Shown here: piece by piece, positions 51,370 to 59,816 of the stretch | Layout: the number at the start of each line of letters is the position of its first letter | Position numbering within the stretch: position 1 is the stretch's first letter | Origin: Pseudomonas entomophila | GTDB lineage: Bacteria; Pseudomonadota; Gammaproteobacteria; Pseudomonadales; Pseudomonadaceae | NCBI RefSeq assembly: GCF_029478665.1 | Contig: NZ_JARPQB010000021.1 | Coordinates: forward strand, 1-64,000 | Direction of reading: 5' to 3' | DNA length: 64,000 bases | Position numbers and translations under genes: made by a program | Notes under the pieces: model-generated | Seen by the model: only the letters and a program-made list of their open reading frames with translations | Told to the model about the DNA's origin: nothing | Databases searched by the model: none

Positions 51370-51693
51370 TTAGCTGGCGGGCGCTTGGGAGATCACAATC
51401 TGGGGAAGGGCACCAGTATCGTCCGAGGCCAGTACCAGGCTGGTGCGAAAGCCGAGCTTGTCGAGCATATCCAGCATGGCATCCAGGGTGAATTTCTCGA
51501 TCTTGCCATTTGCCAGCTCGGATACCCGGGACTGGCTCACGTTCAGCCTGGCTGCAGCCTCGTGTTGCTTGAGGCCCATTTTTTTGATGCAGTCAGTGAT
51601 GAAGATGGAAAGGTCCATCTTCAGAGCCATCTTGCTGGCCGTTTCCACATCGTGGGTAACGTGGAATGGGCTTTCGTGGAATTGAAGTGCCAT
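51370..51693 (-). CDS. XRE-family antitoxin-like regulator (orphan)
   Basis: 107 residues. A helix-turn-helix of the HigA/Gp49-partner type is seen: KKMGLKQHEAAARLNVSQSR, then VSELANGKIEKFTLDAMLDM. These proteins normally follow a RelE/Gp49-like toxin gene and repress the pair. No toxin is recognisable upstream, which is tRNA-Thr and its terminator. A perfect palindrome lies 30 bases ahead of the start. It may regulate something else or be the survivor of a broken pair. Confidence 0.75.
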   Translation of the reverse strand: MALQFHESPFHVTHDVETASKMALKMDLSIFITDCIKKMGLKQHEAAARLNVSQSRVSELANGKIEKFTLDAMLDMLDKLGFRTSLVLASDDTGALPQIVISQAPAS

Positions 51694-51722
51694 TAGCCGA
51701 TCTGCCCTGGATATCTAAAATT

Positions 51723-51738
51723 TACGATAAAAATCGTA
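51723..51738. promoter_or_regulatory. Operator palindrome upstream of the XRE gene
   Basis: TACGATAAAAATCGTA, six-base arms with a four-base centre, 30 bases upstream of the XRE start. Autorepression is likely. Confidence 0.6.
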
Positions 51739-51780
51739 GATGCCTTGGCGGGGCAAGTCAAAGCTTCATTCGCAGCAAAA

Positions 51781-51815
51781 CAAAAAAGGCCCACCTTTCG
51801 GTGAGCCTTTTTTGA
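51781..51815 (-). terminator. Terminator behind tRNA-Thr
   Basis: AAAAAAGGCCCACC and GGTGAGCCTTTTTT around TTTC. The run of A on the left is the U tract for the minus-strand tRNA transcript. Confidence 0.8.
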
Positions 51816-51824
51816 TACTGCGTA

Positions 51825-51900
<76 letters not shown>

Positions 51901-51998
51901 ACAGGGGCGTCATTATAGCGATGGATTCGCGGCTGTAAACCACTTCGTTGCATTCATCGCTAAAACCCCTAAGTCACCGAGGTGAAAGGAGAAATTTC

Positions 51999-52250
51999 CT
52001 ACCAGCCGCGGTGGATGCTGTTGACGCTCGGTTCAGGCTTGCCTGGGTTGAAGAACAGCTTGCCGTTGTCGCAGCCACGCTTGCGGCAGCTGCCGTCGAC
52101 GTTGTGCAGCGGCAGGCCGCGGTCGCCGCCGAGCTGCATGCCGGGCATGTTCCAGTCGAGCGGGGCGGGCTTGCTGGTGGCGGTGTTGCCGGCGCAGCCG
52201 GTCATGGCCAGGGCGAGGGTCAGCAGGGCGAAGGGCTTGGCGTGTTTCAC
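51999..52250 (-). CDS. Small lipoprotein
   Basis: 83 residues. The signal MKHAKPFALLTLALAMTGCA carries a lipobox M-T-G-C at residue 19 or so. The mature part is short, with LDWNMPGMQLGGDRGLPLHN and two Cys in GSCRKRGCDNGKLF. No family recognised. It is on the same strand and just downstream of another small lipoprotein gene (52273), possibly one transcript. Confidence 0.6.
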   Translation of the reverse strand: MKHAKPFALLTLALAMTGCAGNTATSKPAPLDWNMPGMQLGGDRGLPLHNVDGSCRKRGCDNGKLFFNPGKPEPSVNSIHRGW

Positions 52251-52272
52251 GTGGTTCGAGTCCGTTCCGGGA

Positions 52273-52653
52273 TCAGTCTTTGTTCAAAATGCGCTGGATG
52301 GTGCCGCCGCAGGCCATGTAGCAGGAATCGTAGTCGTTGCCGCAACTGTAGCTGCTCCCCGTCGAGAAGGGGTAGCTCGGGTAGTAGCAACTGTGACGCG
52401 CTTCCTTCTTGCTCTTGCCGTTCTGGCAGTACTGGTAGGCCCTCATCTCGGCCTGGTACAGCGCGCGTTCGCTGTTTTCCTGCAACCGCGCCATCTGCTG
52501 GCAGTGGTTGCGTTGTGTGGAGCAACTGTTGATGCAGTTCATGCCATGCGCGCTGGGCGGTGGCGAGTATCTATAGCTGTAGCTCGGGCCACAGCCGGCC
52601 AGCGGCAGGCAGGCCAGTAGCAGGGCGGCGAGGCCCGTGCGGGAAAATGCCAT
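52273..52653 (-). CDS. Cysteine-rich lipoprotein
   Basis: 126 residues. Lipobox L-A-G-C follows a hydrophobic signal (TGLAALLLACLPLAGCGPSY). The mature chain holds ten further Cys residues in a regular manner (MNCINSCSTQRNHC, YQYCQNG, HSCYYPS, YSCGNDYDSCYMACG), suggesting several disulfides. It would sit in the envelope. No homologue family is known to me. It precedes the 51999 lipoprotein gene. Confidence 0.65.
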   Translation of the reverse strand: MAFSRTGLAALLLACLPLAGCGPSYSYRYSPPPSAHGMNCINSCSTQRNHCQQMARLQENSERALYQAEMRAYQYCQNGKSKKEARHSCYYPSYPFSTGSSYSCGNDYDSCYMACGGTIQRILNKD

Positions 52654-52671
52654 GGGTGGTGCAGTCCTTGA

Positions 52672-52878
52672 TCATTCGTCGCTGAACTCCAGCAGGTCGC
52701 CCGGTTGGCAGTTCAGTGCGCGACACAGCTTCTCCAGGGTCTCGATCTTGAAACCCTTGATCTTGCCGTTCTTCAGCAGCGACAGGTTCGCTTCCGTGAT
52801 GCCGATGATTTCCGCCAGGTCCTTGGAACGCATCTTGTTCCGGGCCATGACGACGTCGAGGCGGATGATTATCGGCAT
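52672..52878 (-). CDS. Small XRE/Cro-family regulator
   Basis: 68 residues, a single helix-turn-helix: LDVVMARNKMRSKDLAEIIG then ITEANLSLLKNGKIKGFKIE and LCRALNCQPGDLLEF. This is the YozG-like type that pairs with DUF2975 membrane proteins. It starts 9 bases after the stop of the DUF2975 gene at 52888, so the two are one transcript. Confidence 0.85.
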   Translation of the reverse strand: MPIIIRLDVVMARNKMRSKDLAEIIGITEANLSLLKNGKIKGFKIETLEKLCRALNCQPGDLLEFSDE

Positions 52879-52887
52879 AGGGAGCGG

Positions 52888-53466
52888 TTAGACATAACAG
52901 TTGTGTTCATCGCTGATGGTCTTGGCGTCACGCATGAGCAGCGAGAAGGCACACAGCAGGATGCCTTTCATGATCTCGTAGACAGCCTGCGATGATACAC
53001 CGATCGAGACGCTGAAGCTTCTTTCCCCGGCAGGCAGGTCGATGGCCAGGGCCAGGCCCTGGAAGGTGTCGACCACCGGCCACAGCAGCGGCGTGCCGAT
53101 GCACAGCAGGCCGACCCACCACAGCAGCTTGATGTTGGCGCTGGTCCAGGTCTGGCCCTTGGACAGGCGGTGGAAGAACAGGCCGGTCAAGCCCAGGGCC
53201 AGGACCGAGATGCTGGTGGGGATCATGTCCAGTGCCAGGACCAGGCCGATGGACAGGGCCGAGGGCTGGTAATTGGGCGCCAGCAGCAGGGGCATCTGGT
53301 CGCCGTGGGCCTGCAGGTAGGCGGCTTGCACTTCGGGGAAGTCGAATAGCCACAGCATGGGGGTGCCGAGCAGTTCTACCGCGGCGGTCGTCCAGGCGAG
53401 AAAGGCAGCGAATGCGCCAATGGTGCGTAGGCGCGAACGCGCATAGGCCACGGATCTACTGTTCAT
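52888..53466 (-). CDS. DUF2975 membrane protein
   Basis: 192 residues with four hydrophobic spans: TIGAFAAFLAWTTAAVELLG, LVLALDMIPTSISVLALGLT, LWWVGLLCIGTPLLWPVVDT and YEIMKGILLCAFSLL. The motif GLTGLFFHRLSKGQTWTSAN is the DUF2975 signature. DUF2975 and a small XRE regulator form a frequent bacterial pair of unknown role, perhaps a membrane signal controlling the regulator. Confidence 0.85.
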   Translation of the reverse strand: MNSRSVAYARSRLRTIGAFAAFLAWTTAAVELLGTPMLWLFDFPEVQAAYLQAHGDQMPLLLAPNYQPSALSIGLVLALDMIPTSISVLALGLTGLFFHRLSKGQTWTSANIKLLWWVGLLCIGTPLLWPVVDTFQGLALAIDLPAGERSFSVSIGVSSQAVYEIMKGILLCAFSLLMRDAKTISDEHNCYV

Positions 53467-53601
53467 GGGGTGCCTCCGTACAATGATGAACGGGACGGAT
53501 TATTCTTGAATAATTATCGTAATACAATAATTAATTGGGTGATTTTGGGGGTGGTGACACTTTGCCGCAGGGTGGCGGCTGCCGGGTGGGGGTTGTGGCG
53601 G

Positions 53602-53632
53602 CTTTTTCGCCAGCAAGGCTGGCTCCTACAGG
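53602..53632. repeat. Single REP
   Basis: CGCCAGCAAGGCTGGCTCCT in the 480-base gap 53467-53949. The rest of that gap holds the mdtJI promoter and leader described next. Confidence 0.8.
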
Positions 53633-53744
53633 GGCGGGGTTTTGGCTGGGTAATATAATTTACGAAGCTTTCAGCAGGCTTTAAGGGGTTTTCACTGTTT
53701 GTGGACGATTGCTCGTGACAAATAATTAGGCTGAGTCTATCGTT

Positions 53745-53773
53745 TTGACTTATTCGATCATCTCAGCTAATCT
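53745..53773 (+). promoter_or_regulatory. Sigma70 promoter of the mdtJI leader
   Basis: TTGACT (53745-53750), 17-base spacer, TAATCT (53768-53773). Transcription would begin near 53780, giving a leader of about 170 bases before mdtJ. Confidence 0.65.
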
Positions 53774-53783
53774 CGTGTTCATT

Positions 53784-53864
53784 ATGTTGAACAGTAAAGC
53801 TTTCAAGCTCCTCTCCACCTCCCGCCTGGTTTCCCGTGAACGTCACTGGACCGGCGACCTCTAG
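53784..53864 (+). CDS. Candidate leader peptide upstream of mdtJI
   Basis: A 26-codon frame (starts MLNSKAFKLL, ends RERHWTGDL) begins a few bases after the predicted transcript start and ends 85 bases before mdtJ. It has no clear ribosome-binding site, so it would be nearly leaderless. Arg, Leu and Ser codons are frequent. In enterobacteria mdtJI is controlled by polyamines through its leader, so an attenuating peptide is plausible here. Translation is not shown. Confidence 0.4.
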   Translation: MLNSKAFKLLSTSRLVSRERHWTGDL

Positions 53865-53949
53865 TTCCTCCCTCCCTCTTCAGCCTTAACCGTCTTTTTC
53901 CGGCGCCGATGACTGTGCGCCCGGCTGCTGTCGCCCATGGGAGGGCACC

Positions 53950-54309
53950 ATGCGTTCCTGGATCTATCTGATCGTCGCCATCACCTTCGAGGTGATTGGC
54001 ACGGCGTCGATGAAACTCGCCGCCACTCATTTCCCCGTGCTGGGGCATGTGGTCATGTACGTCATGATCTGTCTGTCGTATTTCTTCCTGGCCCTGGCGG
54101 TCAAGCGGGTGCCGGTGGGTGTCGCTTACGCGCTGTGGGAAGGGTTCGGTATCGTGTTGATCACCCTGATCAGCGTGCTGTGGCTGGGTGAAAGCCTGGG
54201 CTGGACCAAGGCCCTGGGCCTGGCGGTGATGATCGCCGGCATCCTGCTGGTCAAGGCGGGTACCCGGGCCAAGGCCGTCGAACGTGAAGGGGAGGCGCTG
54301 CCATGCTGA
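53950..54309 (+). CDS. mdtJ: SMR-family spermidine exporter subunit
   Basis: 119 residues, four spans. [20 protein letters not shown] carries the essential Glu of SMR pumps; then [40 protein letters not shown] and [27 protein letters not shown] precedes the ATG. It overlaps the next SMR gene by 7 bases. The length and W-E-G-F-G segment fit MdtJ. The pair exports spermidine in E. coli. Confidence 0.88.
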   Translation: MRSWIYLIVAITFEVIGTASMKLAATHFPVLGHVVMYVMICLSYFFLALAVKRVPVGVAYALWEGFGIVLITLISVLWLGESLGWTKALGLAVMIAGILLVKAGTRAKAVEREGEALPC

Positions 54310-54620
54310 TTCCATTCGCCTGGTTGGGCCTGGCCATTGCGCTGGAAGTGCTGGCCAACCTGTTGCTCAAGTACTCCGACGGCTTCCGCCGCAAGGGCCT
54401 GGGCGTGGCCTCGATCCTCTGCGTGCTGGCGGCCTTCACCGCGCTGGCCCAGGCGGTGCAGGACATCGAACTGTCGTTGGCCTACGCCATCTGGGGTGGT
54501 TTCGGCATCCTCGCCACCGTGGCCATGGGTTGGGCGCTGTTCGGCCAACGCCTGGCCGGTCGTGGCTGGCTGGGGCTGGTGCTGCTGCTGGTGGGCATGA
54601 GCCTGCTGAAACTGGCCTGA
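54303..54620 (+). CDS. mdtI: SMR-family spermidine exporter subunit
   Basis: 105 residues, four spans with the catalytic Glu in [20 protein letters not shown], then [40 protein letters not shown] and [17 protein letters not shown]. Shorter and less charged at the C-terminus than the partner, as for MdtI. The overlap with mdtJ keeps the heterodimer in balance. Confidence 0.88.
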   Translation: MLIPFAWLGLAIALEVLANLLLKYSDGFRRKGLGVASILCVLAAFTALAQAVQDIELSLAYAIWGGFGILATVAMGWALFGQRLAGRGWLGLVLLLVGMSLLKLA

Positions 54621-54856
54621 AAATACCCTCGCCCGAGGGGGGTTGGAGCGTTTGGCTGGAATGCTTATGCACAAGGAGCATTTGCGCCTTGCACAAAAGG
54701 CATGCCGGCCGGCGCTACCACCTGTCTTTGCGCAAAGGCCTGTTTTTTCTGGCTTTCATGGATTCAGTGGAATAAGCAAAGCGGCGCAAATAGCGCATTT
54801 CTCCACGACCGTGTGATTTTCATCACAAGCTTGTTCACAGACTTATCCACAGGTTG

Positions 54857-56092
54857 TCAAAGCGCCTGCGGCGATCCGTCGCGCTCGGCCAGCAACAACA
54901 GGTTGCGTGGCGTGAGGGGGTAGTCGCAGAACACGCCGACGCGTACCGCATAGCCTTGCTCCTGCAGGAACAGTGCGCGGTCGAGCACCAGCCACATCTC
55001 CAGCGGGCGGCGGAACAGGTTGCGCACCCACTCGAGATTGCGCACCTGGGCCAGGCGTTGCCATCCCGCGGCCTCCAGGCTGGCCCAGTCGGGATCACCG
55101 CTCAGTGTCACCTGCTTGAGGTCGGCCAGGTCGCGGCAGTACTGCTCGAAGGGCTTTGCCAGCCAACTGACGGGTAGCGAGGGGGTCGGCAGGTAGTCGT
55201 CCGTGCCCCGTTGCTGGCGCTGCAGCAGGTCGAAGCCCAGGCGGCGGGCCATGGAGGTGTCGCGCTGGCGGCGTGTCCTGAGGCTGGAGGTCACCGCCTC
55301 GCTCAGCGGCAGGCCCAGGTCTTCCTGAGTCAGAGCCAGGGTCGAAGCCAGCGCGGCTGCCGACATCGCATGGTAATGCTTGCCCTGGATGCGGTTGTAG
55401 CAGCAGGGGGCTACTGCGATCTGCTGGCACCCCTGTTGGCTGGCCGCTCGCAACAGGCGCACGTGCAGGTCGCCGCAGGCGTGGAGGGCGACTGCGCTTT
55501 TACCACCATCGAGGTGCTGGACACTGTCCGCAGCCATGACGTCCTGGTGCACATGAGTGGCGGGCAGGTGGTGATGGTCGCTCAGGGCCTGGCCGGCGTT
55601 GACCAGTTCAGCGTCGTACTCCAGGCAGGTCAGCTGCTGGCCGGGCTGCAGCAGTCGGCGGCCCAGGTGGCCTTTGCCGGAGCACCAGTCGAGCCAGTGG
55701 TGCGTGGGCTGGTCGAACGCCAGGCAGCTGGCGAAGGCTTCAATTTGCTGCCACTTGCGGCCGGGGACGTTGACGTCGAGGCGGTGGCCGGCGGGGTGCA
55801 GGCTGGCGTTGGGCAGTTCGCCGACTTTGGACAGGAGCAGGGCCTGCTTGGCCAGCTGTGGAAAGGGGGCCGGGGCGGCAAGGTGTTCAGGGTGTTGCTG
55901 GACGGCTTCGGCCTGTTCCAGGGTGCGTTGGCGCAGCCAGTGGGACAGCTCGGGATGTTCGGTTTCCCAGCCCATTCGCACGTGAGTGAAGGGGCGAGGG
56001 CGCCACAGGTGTTGATGCTCGATGAGGAATTGGTCGAGGGCCTGGAAGCGCTCTTGGAGTTGGTCGTTTTGCAGATAGGGCGTCGTGTTCAT
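54857..56092 (-). CDS. Methyltransf_32-family SAM-dependent methyltransferase
   Basis: 411 residues. The SAM-binding motif I is HHWLDWCSGKGHLGRRLLQP, and motif II/III are LTCLEYDAELVNAGQALSDH and VALHACGDLHVRLLRAASQQ. The DWCSGKGHL form and APCCYNRIQ match the Methyltransf_32 group, which is thought to act on RNA or thiolated bases. N-terminal 120 residues have no known domain. The substrate is unknown. It is a single gene between mdtI and the ABC operon. Confidence 0.85.
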   Translation of the reverse strand: MNTTPYLQNDQLQERFQALDQFLIEHQHLWRPRPFTHVRMGWETEHPELSHWLRQRTLEQAEAVQQHPEHLAAPAPFPQLAKQALLLSKVGELPNASLHPAGHRLDVNVPGRKWQQIEAFASCLAFDQPTHHWLDWCSGKGHLGRRLLQPGQQLTCLEYDAELVNAGQALSDHHHLPATHVHQDVMAADSVQHLDGGKSAVALHACGDLHVRLLRAASQQGCQQIAVAPCCYNRIQGKHYHAMSAAALASTLALTQEDLGLPLSEAVTSSLRTRRQRDTSMARRLGFDLLQRQQRGTDDYLPTPSLPVSWLAKPFEQYCRDLADLKQVTLSGDPDWASLEAAGWQRLAQVRNLEWVRNLFRRPLEMWLVLDRALFLQEQGYAVRVGVFCDYPLTPRNLLLLAERDGSPQAL

Positions 56093-56115
56093 TCAAGCAC
56101 CGGGGCGCTGTCGAT

Positions 56116-56210
56116 AGGGGCCGCTTCGCGCCCCATCGCGGCACAAGGCCGCTCCTACAGAAATCGCACGAGCGGCCTTGTGCCGCGATGGGGCGCGAAG
56201 CGGCCCCGCT
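56116..56210. repeat. REP inverted pair
   Basis: CATCGCGGCACAAGGCCGCT and GAGCGGCCTTGTGCCGCGAT, with GGGGCCGCTTCGCGCCCC outer arms. Confidence 0.9.
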
Positions 56211-56222
56211 GTTGTCACAGGC

Positions 56223-56912
56223 TCAACGCCCCTGGCAGGCGTCCACGCGCAACCAGCGCTCCAGCAGCTTGAAGCCCTGGACCAGGAAGAACGAGATCAG
56301 CAGGTAGAACACCCCGGCGGCAAAGAAGATCTCCACCGGCAGGTAGGTGCGGGCAATGATGGTCCGCGCCATGCCGGTCAGCTCAAGCAGTGTCACGGTA
56401 CTGGCCAGGGCGCTGGCCTTGAGCATCAGGATCACTTCGTTGCTGTAGGCCGGCAGGCCGATGCGCGCGGCGCGCGGCAGCATGATGTAGAACAGCGCCT
56501 TGCCACGCGACATGCCCAGCGCCCGGGCGGCTTCGATCTCGCCCTTGGGGATCGCCTGCAGCGCGCCGCGCAGGATCTCGGCGATGTAGGCGGCGGTGTG
56601 CAGGGTCATGGTCAGCACCGTGCACCAGAACGGATCGCGCAGGTACGGCCACAGCGAGCTGTCGCGCACCAGGTCGAACTGCGCCAGGCCGTAGTAGACC
56701 AGGAACAGCTGCACCAGCAGCGGGGTGCCGCGGAAGAAGAAGATGTAGCCGTAGGGCAGGGCGCGCACGTACCAGTGCCGCGACGAGCGGGCGATGCCCA
56801 GCGGAATGGCCAGGATCAGGCCGGCGATGACCGCGATGGCCACCAGCTCCAGGGTCAGCGTCGCCCCCTGGGCCAGGCGTGGCAGCCACTTGATGATGAC
56901 TTCCCAGTTCAT
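56223..56912 (-). CDS. Arginine/ornithine-type ABC permease (HisM-like)
   Basis: 229 residues, five or six spans. LPRLAQGATLTLELVAIAVI then YGYIFFFRGTPLLVQLFLVY, and the EAA loop PKGEIEAARALGMSRGKALF. This is the HisM/AotM type. It starts immediately after the stop of the HisQ-like gene, and is last in the operon ATPase, binding protein, HisQ, HisM. Confidence 0.9.
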   Translation of the reverse strand: MNWEVIIKWLPRLAQGATLTLELVAIAVIAGLILAIPLGIARSSRHWYVRALPYGYIFFFRGTPLLVQLFLVYYGLAQFDLVRDSSLWPYLRDPFWCTVLTMTLHTAAYIAEILRGALQAIPKGEIEAARALGMSRGKALFYIMLPRAARIGLPAYSNEVILMLKASALASTVTLLELTGMARTIIARTYLPVEIFFAAGVFYLLISFFLVQGFKLLERWLRVDACQGR

Positions 56913-57605
56913 TTATTCGGCCCTCATGAAGCCGCGAGCGGCGCGCTTTTCCAGGAAGTGCATGCCCGTCATGGCGATGACGGTCAGGCCCAGGTAGATG
57001 CACGCGGCGACCGCGTAGAAGGTGAACGGCTCCTTGGTCACGGTCACGCCGATCTGCGCGTGGCGCATGATCTCTTCCAGGCCGATCACCGACACCAGCG
57101 CGGTGTCTTTCATCAGGATCATGAACAGGTTGCCCAGGCCCGGCAGGGCGATGCGCCACATCTGCGGCAGGATGATCCGCGAGAGGATGCGGCCTTTCGA
57201 CAAACCGAGGGCCAGGCCCGCTTCACGGTGGCCCTTGGGGATGGCCAGGATCGCGCCGCGGAACACTTCGGTGGCATAGGCGCCGAAGCACAGGCCGAGG
57301 GCGATCACGCCGGCGGCGAAGGCGCTGAGCTCCAGGCCCGGCATGTTCAACAGCCCGCCGAGGCTGTTCATCAGCCCGACGGTGCCGAAATAGATGAGCA
57401 GTACCCAGAGCAGTTCGGGCACGCCGCGCACCAGTGTCGAGTAGGTGCCGCCAAGCCATTGCAGCGGCTTGACCGCGGACGTCTTGGCCAGGGCGCCGAG
57501 CAGGCCGAGTATCAGCCCCAGCAGCAGGGCGCAGAGCGCCAGTTTTACCGTCATCAGGGTGCCGGCCATCATGGCCGGACCGAATCCGTGCAGGTCGATA
57601 TTCAT
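56913..57605 (-). CDS. Arginine/ornithine-type ABC permease (HisQ-like)
   Basis: 230 residues, with GFGPAMMAGTLMTVKLALCA, LVRGVPELLWVLLIYFGTVG and the EAA loop PKGHREAGLALGLSKGRILS. Heterodimer partner of the HisM-like protein. It is 57 bases behind the binding-protein gene. Confidence 0.9.
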   Translation of the reverse strand: MNIDLHGFGPAMMAGTLMTVKLALCALLLGLILGLLGALAKTSAVKPLQWLGGTYSTLVRGVPELLWVLLIYFGTVGLMNSLGGLLNMPGLELSAFAAGVIALGLCFGAYATEVFRGAILAIPKGHREAGLALGLSKGRILSRIILPQMWRIALPGLGNLFMILMKDTALVSVIGLEEIMRHAQIGVTVTKEPFTFYAVAACIYLGLTVIAMTGMHFLEKRAARGFMRAE

Positions 57606-57662
57606 GGGTAAGTTTGTTCAAGGGACAGGCATCGCCATGGCGGCGATGCCTGTCGGGGCGAA

Positions 57663-58424
57663 TCAATAGATGCTGAACGGGAAGTACTTGTCGTTGATCT
57701 TCTTGTAGGTACCGTCGGCGACGATTTCCTTCAGTGCGGCATTGAGCTTGTTGCGCAGCTCGTTGTCACCCTTGCGCACGGCAATACCGACCTTGTCGCT
57801 TTCGTTGACCGGCTCGCCCTTGAACTCGTAGTCCTGGCCAGCCTTCGACTTGAGCCAGTCGTAGTTGGCGTACTTGTCGGCGAGGATGGCGTCGACACGG
57901 CCGGAGGTCAGGTCCAGGTAGGCGTTTTCCTGGCCATCATAGAGGTTGACCTTGAAGTCACCGTCCATGCCGCCGTTGTCATCCAGCCAGGTTGCGGCCT
58001 GGGTGGCGCGCTGGGTGCCGATGGTCTTGCCCTTGAGCGAGGCGCGGTCGGTCTTGAAGTCGACTTTCTTCGGTGCGATGAACTGTTGCTTGTTCGAGTA
58101 GTACGGGTCGGTGAAGTCCACCGCCTGCTTGCGCTCATCGGTGATCGACAGCGACGAGACGATGAAGTCGAACTTCTTGGCGTTCAGGGCCGGGATGATG
58201 CCGTCCCAGTCGGAGGTGACCACTTCGCACTCGACCTTCATCTTGGCGCACAGGGCGTCGCCGATGTCCTTGTCGAAGCCGACGACCTGGCCGCTGGCAT
58301 CCTTGTTGTTGAACGGTGGGTAGGCAGCTTCGATACCCATGCGCAGTTTTTCCGCGGCCATTGTGTTGGCCGACATCACCAGCGTGGCAGCAGCTGCCAG
58401 GAAGAACTTCTTGTAAGTCTGCAT
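57663..58424 (-). CDS. Basic amino-acid (arginine/ornithine-type) periplasmic binding protein
   Basis: 253 residues from the ATG at 58424. A signal peptide (KKFFLAAAATLVMSANTMAA) is followed by the LAO/HisJ fold: KLRMGIEAAYPPFNNKDASG, VGFDKDIGDALCAKMKVECE, FDFIVSSLSITDERKQAVDF. The Tyr and Asp typical of ligand pockets for Arg, Lys and ornithine are in place (AAYPPF, SSLSIT, T-D-P-Y). The C-C pair (CAKMKVEC) is the usual disulfide. Confidence 0.92.
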   Translation of the reverse strand: MQTYKKFFLAAAATLVMSANTMAAEKLRMGIEAAYPPFNNKDASGQVVGFDKDIGDALCAKMKVECEVVTSDWDGIIPALNAKKFDFIVSSLSITDERKQAVDFTDPYYSNKQQFIAPKKVDFKTDRASLKGKTIGTQRATQAATWLDDNGGMDGDFKVNLYDGQENAYLDLTSGRVDAILADKYANYDWLKSKAGQDYEFKGEPVNESDKVGIAVRKGDNELRNKLNAALKEIVADGTYKKINDKYFPFSIY

Positions 58425-58435
58425 GTATTGCTCCG

Positions 58436-59209
58436 TTAGCGGTGGCTGGACATGAATTGCTTGCAACGCGCCGAGGTCGGGTTCTCGAAGACCTGCTGCG
58501 GCGATCCCTGCTCTTCGACCAGGCCCTGGTGCAGGAACACCACTTCACTGGACACCTGGCGGGCAAAGTTCATCTCGTGCGTCACCAGCAGCATGGTACG
58601 GCCTTCGTCGGCCAATGCGCGGATGACGTTGAGCACTTCCTGGACCATTTCCGGATCGAGCGCCGAGGTCGGCTCGTCGAACAGGATGACCTTGGGCTTC
58701 ATGGCCAGGGTGCGGGCGATGGCGGCGCGCTGCTGCTGGCCACCGGAAAGCTGGGCGGGGTAGCTGTGGCGCTTGTCGAAGATGCCGACCTTGTTCAGCA
58801 GCGCCTCGGCGTGTTCGATGGCTTCGGCCTTGCTCTGGCCGAGCACGCGGCGTGGCGCCTCGATGATGTTGTCGAGGATCGACATGTGCGGCCACAGGTT
58901 GAAGTTCTGGAAGACGAAGCCGATTTCGCTGCGCAGGCGGTTGATCTGGCGGTTGTCGGCGGCGATCAGGTCGCCGTTTTTCTGCGCCTTGAGCTTGAGT
59001 GCCTCGCCGGCGACGAGGATTTCGCCTTGATGCGGGTTCTCGAGCAGGTTGATGCAGCGTAGCAGGGTGGACTTGCCGGAGCCGGACGACCCCAGGATGG
59101 AGATCACGTCACCGTCGCGCGCGGTCAGCGAAATGCCCTTGAGAATTTCCTGCTCGCCGTAGCGTTTGTGCAGGTTGCGGATTTCCAGCGCGGGCGTGGC
59201 CTGGGCCAT
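58436..59209 (-). CDS. Arginine/ornithine-type ABC ATPase (HisP-like)
   Basis: 257 residues with Walker A GSSGSGKSTLLRCINLLENP, Q-loop FVFQNFNLWPHMSILDNI, signature LSGGQQQRAAIARTLAMKPK, Walker B VILFDEPTSALDPEM and H-loop LVTHEMNFARQV. First gene of the four-gene operon, 11 bases before the binding-protein gene. Subunit order suggests the AotP/HisP type found in Pseudomonas. Confidence 0.93.
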   Translation of the reverse strand: MAQATPALEIRNLHKRYGEQEILKGISLTARDGDVISILGSSGSGKSTLLRCINLLENPHQGEILVAGEALKLKAQKNGDLIAADNRQINRLRSEIGFVFQNFNLWPHMSILDNIIEAPRRVLGQSKAEAIEHAEALLNKVGIFDKRHSYPAQLSGGQQQRAAIARTLAMKPKVILFDEPTSALDPEMVQEVLNVIRALADEGRTMLLVTHEMNFARQVSSEVVFLHQGLVEEQGSPQQVFENPTSARCKQFMSSHR

Positions 59210-59816
59210 GTGCGGTCCTCATGTGTTCGGGTGCGTTCCCAGCTGTTGGCGGCCTTCCTGGCGAGCGCCACGCTAGCATAGCGGCATAACGGCGGCCAAC
59301 CGGGTCGCGGGGGGCTCAGGTCGCTGGTGGGACAGTTTGTCGCATCGTTGCAGTGGACTGTCGCGAGGATGTCCGCAACGGCGTTTTGCCCAGCGCCGGA
59401 GCCTTGATGAAAAAAGGCGCGATGGTGCCAGCTTTGGCCCTGTCTGGGAAGCCGTTTTTGCCCGGGTGGCGCTTTGTTCATGGTTGTGCCGGGCGCCGGT
59501 TGCGCCTGCTGGTTGCGCTTTTGTGTGCCCATGAAGTGTGCGCTGGTGTTACCGGGGAGCACCTTTGGTGCGTTTGTAAGTGGGTATTTCAGTAATCCGG
59601 ACTTGGCATGGGGTTTTGGTGGCCTTTCGGTCAAAGCTTGGCAGAATGCCCTGCAAGCCGCGCCGTTATTGGCGGCTGAATGATTTCAGACGAAAGTGGT
59701 TCTCACCTGGCCCGCTTATTGCCATCTGGAAACCACTGAATGCGGCAGCGCCCACTTACACCCCGGTGCGCGCCGGCAGTCATTCGTGTAGTCCACCTCC
59801 TTACAAAGGTAGTTTT
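59210..59816. other. 607-base gap upstream of gabP
   Basis: No convincing gene, repeat or promoter pair. Short open frames lack ribosome sites and codon bias. It must contain the promoters of the divergent ABC operon and gabP. Confidence 0.4.

Noticed and set aside
50738..51373. 211-codon plus-strand frame across the phage-tail-like remnant
   Set aside because: Most of it is antisense to the recognisable minus-strand protein. Only the last 30 codons (ERHAMQVAEDRLKELKLE) look protein-like, too little to call.
56178..57611. 477-codon open frame opposite the two ABC permeases
   Set aside because: Gln/His/Arg-rich shadow crossing two real genes; no family resemblance.
59604..59619. Sigma54-type promoter before gabP (TGGCATGGGGTTTTGG)
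   Set aside because: The -12 GC is missing at the required spacing.
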